DNA from: Collinsella sp.
GTDB lineage: Bacteria; Actinomycetota; Coriobacteriia; Coriobacteriales; Coriobacteriaceae
Assembly: GCA_019414645.1 (NCBI GenBank)
Contig: DXLP01000046.1
Coordinates: 1,916-11,769 of the forward strand
Direction of reading: 5' to 3'
DNA length: 9,854 bases
The notes below the pieces were generated by a model that saw nothing but the letters and a program-made list of their open reading frames with translations, was not told the origin of the DNA and ran no database searches. Position 1 is the stretch's first letter. Each line of letters begins with the position of its first letter. This document shows positions 1 through 5,288 of the stretch, one piece after another. A program made the position numbers and the translations under genes.

Positions 1-287
1 CGCCCTATACCATGCCGCTGTCGATGCTCATCATCGGCACGCCCCGTAAGGAGCGTCCGGCCATTGCGCATCCCGTGGTGAACCTGGTGCACGAGGAGCG
101 CTACTGCCGCGCCGATGCTGCGACTATGGACGCGCAGGTGGCCGAGATGGACGCGATGTTCCGTCCGCATGCCCGCGAGGTGGGGGAGCGCGTCGTGGAC
201 ATCTATACCCGCAAGCACACGAGTCCCTTTATGGCCGAGATGAGCCGCTCCATGGAATGGTGGTTCAAAAACTGGCTTGGAAAATGA
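1..287 (+). CDS. Nitroreductase-family protein, C-terminal fragment
   Basis: This is the 3' end of a gene that begins left of the window. The frame is open from the first bases, and the ATG at 12 is probably internal because the codons before it (P-Y-T) fit the same protein. About 94 residues are visible, ending in TGA at 285-287. The visible part has a hydrophobic strand followed by a turn (SMLIIGTPRKERP), then a 'VNLVHEERY' segment and a helical tail ending in KxxSxFxxEMxRS and W-rich residues. This order resembles the C-terminus of small FMN-dependent nitroreductases of anaerobes, where a 'IGYP' strand is followed by 'vH.e.Y' and a final 'EMnRS..W' helix. Such enzymes are cytosolic NAD(P)H/FMN oxidoreductases with poorly defined substrates. 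The FMN-binding N-terminus is out of view, so the family call rests only on the tail. There is no obvious functional link to the potassium genes downstream. Confidence 0.6.
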   Translation, partial: PYTMPLSMLIIGTPRKERPAIAHPVVNLVHEERYCRADAATMDAQVAEMDAMFRPHAREVGERVVDIYTRKHTSPFMAEMSRSMEWWFKNWLGK

Positions 288-289
288 CG

Positions 290-322
290 AATGTGACAAG
301 GGGACAGTCCCTTTGTTACATT
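290..322. repeat. Short palindrome with GGGGACAG core after the nitroreductase gene
   Basis: Bases 290-304 pair with 308-322 around a three-base loop (CAG). All 15 positions pair, two of them as G-T. The hairpin starts three bases after the stop codon of the upstream gene. It lacks a T-run, so it is not a classical intrinsic terminator, though it could stabilise the 3' end of the message. Its core, ACAAGGGGACAG, resembles the reverse strand of the hairpin at 2769-2823 (ACAAAGGGGACAG). That suggests a dispersed palindromic repeat family of the REP type. The family assignment is inference from two copies. Confidence 0.7.
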
Positions 323-404
323 CCATATCGCCGCGGTAGCCTAAAGACTGTATAAATCTTTATCTAGCTGGGAAAACAGTGCATTAAAACATGGGCCGAT
401 TGCC

Positions 405-410
405 TATAAT
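405..410 (+). promoter_or_regulatory. -10 box of the probable kup promoter
   Basis: A perfect TATAAT lies 36 bases before the kup start codon. No good -35 hexamer is present at 16-18 bases upstream (the sequence there is around 'cattaa'). A TG pair sits two bases before the box, one base off the extended -10 position. A start site near 417 would give a leader of about 29 bases, too short for a potassium- or c-di-AMP-sensing riboswitch. Control of kup is therefore more likely to act on initiation than through a leader RNA. Confidence 0.55.
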
Positions 411-445
411 CCCTTCGAACATTAAAGTTGGGAGGAAACCGGCTT

Positions 446-2473
446 ATGGAACAAAAGGCCAAGGAGGCAGCCTCGCACGCTGCGATTCCTGTGAGCATCT
501 CGGCGATGCTCGTCACGCTGGGCGTGGTGTACGGCGATATCGGCACCAGCCCTATGTATGTAACCAAGGCGCTCGTTGCCGGCAACGGCGGCATCGGAAG
601 CGTGACGGAGGAGTTCGTGCTTGGCGCGCTCTCCCTTGTCGTGTGGACGGTCACGCTGCTGACCACCATCAAGTATGTGCTCATCTCGCTGCGCGCCGAT
701 AACCATGGTGAGGGCGGCATCTTTGCCCTGTACAGCCTGGTCAAGCGCTGCGGCAAGTGGCTTATCATCCCCGCCATGCTGGGTGGCGCCGCGCTGCTCG
801 CCGACGGCATCCTGACGCCGGCCGTTACCGTTACCACGGCCATCGAGGGCCTGCGCACCATCCCGGCGGTCCATGCCGTGCTGGGCGATGACCAGGGCCG
901 CGTCGTCGCCATTACGCTCGCCATCATCATCGCGCTCTTTTTGGTGCAACGCATCGGTACGGCCAAGATCGGTCACGCCTTTGGCCCCATCATGACGCTG
1001 TGGTTCCTGTTCCTGGGCGGCACGGGTCTGTTTTTTGTCTTCCAGCACCCCGCCGTGCTGCTGTGCCTCAACCCGGTGCGCGGCATCGCCTTTTTGCTGA
1101 GCCCCAACAACCACGCGGGTATCATGATTCTGGGCAGCTGCTTCCTCGCCACCACCGGTGCCGAGGCGCTCTACTCCGACATGGGCCACGTCGGCCGCGG
1201 CAACATCTACGCCACCTGGCCGTTCGTTAAGTGCTGCCTGCTGCTTTCCTATATGGGCCAGGGCGCTTGGCTTATGAACAACGCTGCCAACCCCGAGCTC
1301 ATGGGCATTGCCGACCTCAACCCGTTCTACCAGATGCTCGCCCCGGGCCTGCGCCCGTTTGCCGTAGGCCTTTCCACCGTTGCGGCCATCATCGCCTCGC
1401 AGGCGCTCATCACCGGCGCATTCTCGCTGGTGTCCGAGGCCAGCCGTTTGGACCTTATGCCGCACATGCAGGTCTTCTACCCTGCCGAGACCAAGGGCCA
1501 GCTCTACATCCCCATGGTCAACAACGTCATGCTTGTCGGCTGCGTCATCGTGGTGCTGCTGTTCCAGAACTCGGCGCATATGGAAGCCGCCTACGGCCTT
1601 GCCATTACGCTGACTATGATGTGCACCACGCTGCTGCTCTTCTTCTACCTGCACGAGGAGCGCAAGCTCAAGGTTGCTCCGTGGATCTTCGCGGCCTTCT
1701 TCCTTTTGCTCGAAGGCTTCTTCTTCGTGAGCTCGCTCACCAAGTTCTTCCACGGTGGCTATTTCACCATTTTGATGGCCATGCTCATCATGGGCATTAT
1801 GGTGTGCTGGTACAACGGCACGGCGGTCGAGCAGCGCCAGTTTACGCTGCTGCCGCTGCGCAGCTACCTGCCGCAGCTCAAGCGCCTGCGTGACGACGAC
1901 CGTTACGAGCGCATGAGCGACAACGTCGTGTACCTGACCAAGGACGCCCATACCGACTACATCGACCGCGATATCGTCTATTCGATCTTGGACAAGCATC
2001 CCAAGCGCGCCCGCGCCTGGTGGTTTGTGAATGTCGAGACCATGGACGAACCGCACACCTTTGCCTATTCGGTCGAGACGTTCGGCACCGACTACGTGTT
2101 CCGCGTGCATCTGTACCTGGGCTACAAGATCAACCAGCGCGTCAATGCCTACCTGCGTCAGGTTGTTCAGGACCTGGCTGCCACCGGCGAGTTGCCGCCG
2201 CAGACGCATGACTACTCGGTCTACAAGGATCCGGGTAACATCGGCACGTTCAAGTTCGTCCTGATCCGTAAGCTTCTGGCGCCCGAAAGCGATGTGGAGC
2301 CCAGCGAGCGTACGGCCATCACGCTCAAGTACATCATTCGCCGCGCCGCCGGCACGCCTGCACGCTGGTACGGCCTGGAGAACTCCAACGTGAGCTTTGA
2401 GTACGTGCCGCTGTTCACCAAGTTCAAAGCCGTGAACAAGATGCAGCGCCTGGCCCCCAACGAGCGCCCGTAG
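446..2473 (+). CDS. kup: Kup-family potassium uptake transporter
   Basis: This is a secondary K+ uptake permease (KUP/HAK/KT family, thought to be K+/H+ symport) in the cytoplasmic membrane. The protein has 675 residues, usual for the family. The signature GVVYGDIGTSPMY lies at about residues 26-38, followed by GGIFALYSL (90-98), ADGILTPAV (119-127), TGAEALYSDMGH (237-248) and IASQALITGAFSL (316-328). Hydrophobic spans fill residues 17 to about 460, consistent with twelve helices. A soluble C-terminal domain of about 215 residues follows, as in Kup proteins. The ATG at 446 is chosen over an in-frame TTG at 428 because GGGAGGAAA (430-438) precedes it and the family signature follows. The same 12-base string TGGGAGGAAACC precedes the small gene downstream, 69 bases after the kup stop, so the two may be cotranscribed. 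A KdpDE-like pair lies further downstream and is a plausible regulator. The family call is very secure. Confidence 0.97.
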   Translation: MEQKAKEAASHAAIPVSISAMLVTLGVVYGDIGTSPMYVTKALVAGNGGIGSVTEEFVLGALSLVVWTVTLLTTIKYVLISLRADNHGEGGIFALYSLVKRCGKWLIIPAMLGGAALLADGILTPAVTVTTAIEGLRTIPAVHAVLGDDQGRVVAITLAIIIALFLVQRIGTAKIGHAFGPIMTLWFLFLGGTGLFFVFQHPAVLLCLNPVRGIAFLLSPNNHAGIMILGSCFLATTGAEALYSDMGHVGRGNIYATWPFVKCCLLLSYMGQGAWLMNNAANPELMGIADLNPFYQMLAPGLRPFAVGLSTVAAIIASQALITGAFSLVSEASRLDLMPHMQVFYPAETKGQLYIPMVNNVMLVGCVIVVLLFQNSAHMEAAYGLAITLTMMCTTLLLFFYLHEERKLKVAPWIFAAFFLLLEGFFFVSSLTKFFHGGYFTILMAMLIMGIMVCWYNGTAVEQRQFTLLPLRSYLPQLKRLRDDDRYERMSDNVVYLTKDAHTDYIDRDIVYSILDKHPKRARAWWFVNVETMDEPHTFAYSVETFGTDYVFRVHLYLGYKINQRVNAYLRQVVQDLAATGELPPQTHDYSVYKDPGNIGTFKFVLIRKLLAPESDVEPSERTAITLKYIIRRAAGTPARWYGLENSNVSFEYVPLFTKFKAVNKMQRLAPNERP

Positions 2474-2542
2474 TCGACGCTCGAGGTTTGTCTGCGAACG
2501 GGCGGGCTTGTATTGATGGGGATTGAGTCCTGGGAGGAAACC

Positions 2543-2737
2543 ATGGATGCAAAGGTGCTTGACGGTTGCGATCTTGCTGCCGAGATGGTGCGTGAGGCAC
2601 GCGCCGATGCCGCCGAAGATCGGTTCTTTACGAATCGTGCCAACATGGACATGGCCGATCGCGTGATTTCGATCGTGGTGACGGTGCTTGTCGCGGCGTG
2701 CGTGTGCGCACTGCTCGCGCACGTGCTGTTTGTCTAA
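2543..2737 (+). CDS. Small single-span membrane protein, unknown function
   Basis: This is a 64-residue protein that I do not recognise. The N-terminal 40 residues are charged and mostly acidic (D/E with several R) and predicted helical. A single hydrophobic helix of about 20 residues (roughly 42-64, I/V/A/L/C rich) runs to the very end, like a tail-anchored protein with its N-terminus in the cytoplasm. The ATG at 2543 has GGGAGGAAA (2532-2540) five bases upstream of it counting from GGAGG. Upstream in-frame TTG (2513) and ATG (2516) codons are rejected because they lie before this ribosome binding site. It sits between kup and a KdpD-like kinase, so a role as a small partner of the transporter or sensor is conceivable, but nothing in the sequence shows it. 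It is not similar to KdpF beyond being small and hydrophobic. The good ribosome binding site and typical codon use support a real gene. Confidence 0.75.
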   Translation: MDAKVLDGCDLAAEMVREARADAAEDRFFTNRANMDMADRVISIVVTVLVAACVCALLAHVLFV

Positions 2738-2768
2738 CGACCGCAGGTTGCAAAGGCTTTACACTTGG

Positions 2769-2830
2769 AACCACCACAAGGGGAAACCACCACAAGGGTG
2801 CCTGTCCCCTTTGTGGTGGTTTTTGTTTTT
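2769..2830 (+). terminator. Hairpin with duplicated 5' arm and T-run, terminator or attenuator
   Basis: Two near-identical 5' arms, AACCACCACAAGGG at 2769-2782 and 2785-2798, stand in tandem. One 3' arm, CCCTTTGTGGTGGTT (2807-2821), can pair with either. The inner pairing (2784-2798 with 2808-2822) leaves a nine-base loop and is followed by a T-rich run (TTTTTGTTTTT, 2820-2830), which is the layout of an intrinsic terminator. Using the outer arm instead would loop out the inner copy. The T-run ends 20 bases before the kinase start codon, leaving no room for a promoter after it. Transcripts for the kinase and regulator must therefore cross it, or start inside it. The reverse strand carries ACAAAGGGGACAG, shared with the palindrome at 290-322. 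Confidence 0.7.
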
Positions 2831-2850
2831 GAGAGAGGGGCGGGACGCTG

Positions 2851-4476
2851 ATGGACGTTCGTACGGACGGCGATATTGCCGATAGTTTTTGGTGGCGGCG
2901 CACAACGCTGACGCGCCGCACTCCTCTGTATGACGCCTGCGTATCGGTGGGGCTGCTGGTCGCGGCGACGATTGTGGGCGCGCTGCTCGACCATCCGGGT
3001 CTCGCGCCGAGCATCATGATCGTCTATGTGTTCGCCGTTCAGCTGTGCGCATTCTTTACCTGGAGTCGCCTGTATTGCTTGCTGAGCTCGGCTGCCGCCG
3101 TGGCGCTCTACAACTTTTTGTTTGTCGACCCGCGCTACTCGCTGTCGCTTATCGACCGCGGCTATCCCGGCATGTTCTTCATCATGTTCGTGGTTTCGCT
3201 TGTGTCGAGCTCGATTGCGTTGGCCCTGCGCCGCGCCTTGGCACAGGCTGCCGCCAGCGACCGCCGCACGCATATGGTGCTCGAGACCAACCGCATGCTG
3301 CAGCGGTGCGCCGATCAGCATCAGATCGTTCACGCCATGGCCACGCAGCTTGCGCGTCTTTCGGGCTGTCCGGTCGTGTGGTACAGCGCCGACGCCGAGG
3401 GCGATGACCTGCTGCCGCGTGCGACGTACACGGCCGTGGGCGATGCCGCCCCGGTGCACGAGCTGGCGCCGCAGATGCCGCCGCGGCTCTCGGCGTCCGC
3501 CTATGTGGGGATGCCGCTCGACGCCACGTTTGGCGGCTCGGCGTTCTACGGTATATACCTGACTGTGCGCTCGGGCGACGGCTTCGTGCGCTCGGGCGAC
3601 CCCGCCTCGGTGGTGGGCGTGCTGGCTATCGTTGCCGAGCCCGACGTGCTGACGCACGAGGAACGGACACTTGCCGATGCCATCGTGAGCGAAGGCGAGC
3701 TGGCACTCGATCGCGCCCGCGCCATGGAGGCCCGCGAGGAGGCGGCGGTGCTCGCCAAAAACGAGCAGCTGCGCGCCAACCTGCTGCGCTCCATCTCGCA
3801 CGACCTGCGCACACCGCTCACCAGTATTTCGGGTAATGCCGACGTGCTGCTCGACCAGGGCTCGACCGGCACCGCCGTGCTCGACGCCCAGACGCGCCGC
3901 GGCCTGCTCCTGTCCATTCGCTCGGATGCGCAATGGCTCAACGCTACCGTCGAGAACCTGCTCGCCATCACCAAGCTCGAGGGCGGCGGCATGCATCTGT
4001 CGACTACGCTCGAGCTCATGGATGATATCGTCGAGGAGGCGCTGCGCCACGTAAGTCCGGCCGTGCGCGAGCACGACCTTAAGGTGGTGGCGTGCGACGA
4101 GCCGGCGCTCGTTAACGTCGATGCGCGCCTGATGGTGCAGCTGGTGGTCAATCTGGTGAACAATGCCATCACCTATACGCCCGCAGGCTCGCATATCGTG
4201 ATTTCGATTGGCGTTGACGATGGGCACGTGACGTGCTCAGTGGCCGATGACGGCCCGGGCATCGCGCCCGAGGATCGCGAGCGGATCTTTGAGTCGTTCT
4301 ACACCGCCAACCACGGTTTGGCCGACAGCCACCGCAGCGTGGGCCTGGGACTTTCGCTCTGCCGCTCCATTGCGTTAGCGCATGGCGGTAGCATAGAGGT
4401 TGCCGCGGCGGACCCGCACGGCTCGGTCTTTACGATTGAGCTTCCCGTCGCTGACGTTTCGTTTGATAAGGAGTAG
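2851..4476 (+). CDS. kdpD: Short KdpD-like sensor histidine kinase
   Basis: This is a membrane sensor kinase of a two-component system, 541 residues. Four hydrophobic spans at about 27-46, 53-71, 74-92 and 106-126 form the DUF4118-type domain of KdpD, including YNFLFVDPRYSLSL (87-100), close to KdpD's 'FNFFFVEPRYTL'. A GAF-like region covers about 145-290. The dimerisation helix carries SISHDLRTPLTS with the phospho-acceptor His317. The ATPase shows an N box (N434, N437, N438), a G1 box DDGPGI (466-471), an F box IFESFY and a G2 box GLGLSL (498-503). All catalytic elements are intact. Full-length KdpD has about 900 residues. The N-terminal KdpD sensor domain and the universal-stress-like domain, which binds c-di-AMP in some Firmicutes, are absent here, and no upstream frame encodes them. 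A purine-rich GAGAGGGG (2833-2840) precedes the ATG. No kdpFABC is in view, so its output may be kup or distant genes. Kinase function is certain; the signal is not. Confidence 0.92.
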   Translation: MDVRTDGDIADSFWWRRTTLTRRTPLYDACVSVGLLVAATIVGALLDHPGLAPSIMIVYVFAVQLCAFFTWSRLYCLLSSAAAVALYNFLFVDPRYSLSLIDRGYPGMFFIMFVVSLVSSSIALALRRALAQAAASDRRTHMVLETNRMLQRCADQHQIVHAMATQLARLSGCPVVWYSADAEGDDLLPRATYTAVGDAAPVHELAPQMPPRLSASAYVGMPLDATFGGSAFYGIYLTVRSGDGFVRSGDPASVVGVLAIVAEPDVLTHEERTLADAIVSEGELALDRARAMEAREEAAVLAKNEQLRANLLRSISHDLRTPLTSISGNADVLLDQGSTGTAVLDAQTRRGLLLSIRSDAQWLNATVENLLAITKLEGGGMHLSTTLELMDDIVEEALRHVSPAVREHDLKVVACDEPALVNVDARLMVQLVVNLVNNAITYTPAGSHIVISIGVDDGHVTCSVADDGPGIAPEDRERIFESFYTANHGLADSHRSVGLGLSLCRSIALAHGGSIEVAAADPHGSVFTIELPVADVSFDKE

Positions 4477-4483
4477 CGCCGTG
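4468..4483 (+). promoter_or_regulatory. Ribosome binding site inside the kinase end that sets the GTG start of the regulator
   Basis: AAGGAG at 4468-4473 lies within the last kinase codons, seven bases before the GTG at 4481. The kinase stop TAG is at 4474-4476, so the two genes are four bases apart. Terminating ribosomes can reinitiate directly, which is the usual arrangement for coupled kinase/regulator pairs. This site decides the start: the frame is open further upstream to 4400, but that extension overlaps the kinase and would add 27 residues unlike any receiver domain. Confidence 0.8.
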
Positions 4484-5194
4484 CCGAACTCTGCCGTAAA
4501 ACCGCTCATCTTGGTCGTTGAGGACGACCCAGCTGTTCGCAACCTTATCGTTGCTGCGCTCGAGGCGCACGGCTTGCGTCATATGGCCGTGGAGACCGCC
4601 CATGCCGCCATCGCCGCCGCCTCATCGCAGACGCCGAGCATCGTGCTTCTCGATTTGGGCCTGCCCGATATGGACGGCGTCAAGGTGGTGGAGTCGGTGC
4701 GTACATGGTCGGGCATGCCGATCATTGTGGTCTCGGCGCGCAGCGAGGACGCGGACAAGATTCGCGCGCTCGATGCCGGCGCCGACGACTACCTGACCAA
4801 GCCGTTTTCGGTCGAGGAGCTGCTCGCGCGCATTCGCACGACGCTCAGGCGTCTCTCGTATGCGCAAACGGGCGGCGTTGCCTCCGAGGGCTCGTTCGAT
4901 ACCGGTGAGCTGCATATCGATTTTGATGCCGGCATCGCCACGATGGATGGCGAGGAGCTGCATCTGACGCCGATCGAGTACAAGCTCCTGTGCCTGCTGG
5001 CGCATAACGCCGACAAAGTGCTGACGCACCAGTTTATCCTGCACGAGATTTGGGGCACGGCAACTAAGAGCGACCTGGCGAGCCTGCGTGTCTTTATGGG
5101 CACGCTGCGCAAGAAGATCGAGTCCGACCCCGCGCATCCGCGCTATATTCAAACGCATGTGGGTATCGGTTACCGATTGGTCACCCAAGGCTAG
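4481..5194 (+). CDS. kdpE: KdpE-like OmpR-family response regulator
   Basis: This is a DNA-binding transcription regulator, phosphorylated by the kinase just upstream. It has 237 residues, the normal OmpR-family length. The receiver domain (about 8-122) has the acidic cluster E14-D15-D16, phospho-acceptor Asp58 in LLDLGLPDMDG, Ser85 and Lys107 in the KPF motif. The winged-helix output domain (about 140-237) has HLTPIEYKLL (161-170), a recognition-helix region around 196-212 and the wing ending GIGYRLV. The 'LTPIEYKLL...VLTHQ.IL.EIWG' pattern and 'RVFMGTLRKKIE' are closer to KdpE than to PhoB or OmpR. It starts with GTG, directed by AAGGAG. In Escherichia coli KdpE activates kdpFABC under K+ limitation or salt stress. 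That operon is not visible here, so adjacent kup is the candidate target. I did not find a clear direct-repeat operator upstream of kup. Confidence 0.93.
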   Translation: MPNSAVKPLILVVEDDPAVRNLIVAALEAHGLRHMAVETAHAAIAAASSQTPSIVLLDLGLPDMDGVKVVESVRTWSGMPIIVVSARSEDADKIRALDAGADDYLTKPFSVEELLARIRTTLRRLSYAQTGGVASEGSFDTGELHIDFDAGIATMDGEELHLTPIEYKLLCLLAHNADKVLTHQFILHEIWGTATKSDLASLRVFMGTLRKKIESDPAHPRYIQTHVGIGYRLVTQG

Positions 5195-5217
5195 ATCGCC
5201 AGCCACCATCCCAATAT

Positions 5218-5286
5218 GAGTTGCGGTGAAATACGGTCTTAATTTGCCTCATTCCAGGCAAAACAGTCCGTATTCCACCGCAACTT
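5218..5286. terminator. Compound hairpin between convergent genes
   Basis: The outer arms 5218-5236 and 5268-5286 pair over 19 positions with one A-C mismatch (5229/5275) and one G-T pair. Inside, TTTGCCT (5243-5249) pairs perfectly with AGGCAAA (5256-5262) around a six-base loop, giving a stem-on-stem structure. It lies between the stop of the response regulator (5194) and the stop of the minus-strand methyltransferase (5291-5289). It could end transcription from both sides, although the T-run on the plus side (CTTTGTTATTT) is imperfect and the minus side has none. Its length and internal structure exceed a simple terminator, so a repeated palindromic element is an alternative. Confidence 0.6.
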
Positions 5287-5288
5287 TG

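Noticed and set aside
323..445. Possible c-di-AMP or other riboswitch upstream of kup
   Set aside because: The likely -10 at 405-410 leaves a leader of only about 29 bases, and no conserved aptamer-like pairing is visible in the gap.
422..2722. Minus-strand open frame of 766 codons opposite kup
   Set aside because: It is the mirror of kup in GC-rich codons: composition is dominated by H, R, G, Q and D, it has no recognisable domain, and kup is unambiguous on the other strand.
2748..2776. Possible promoter (TTGCAA, TTTACA) before the kinase
   Set aside because: No -10 hexamer lies at an acceptable distance from either candidate -35.
2734..4227. Minus-strand open frame of 497 codons opposite the sensor kinase
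   Set aside because: The translation is low-information and His/Arg/Gly rich, with no domain; the kinase on the plus strand has every catalytic box.
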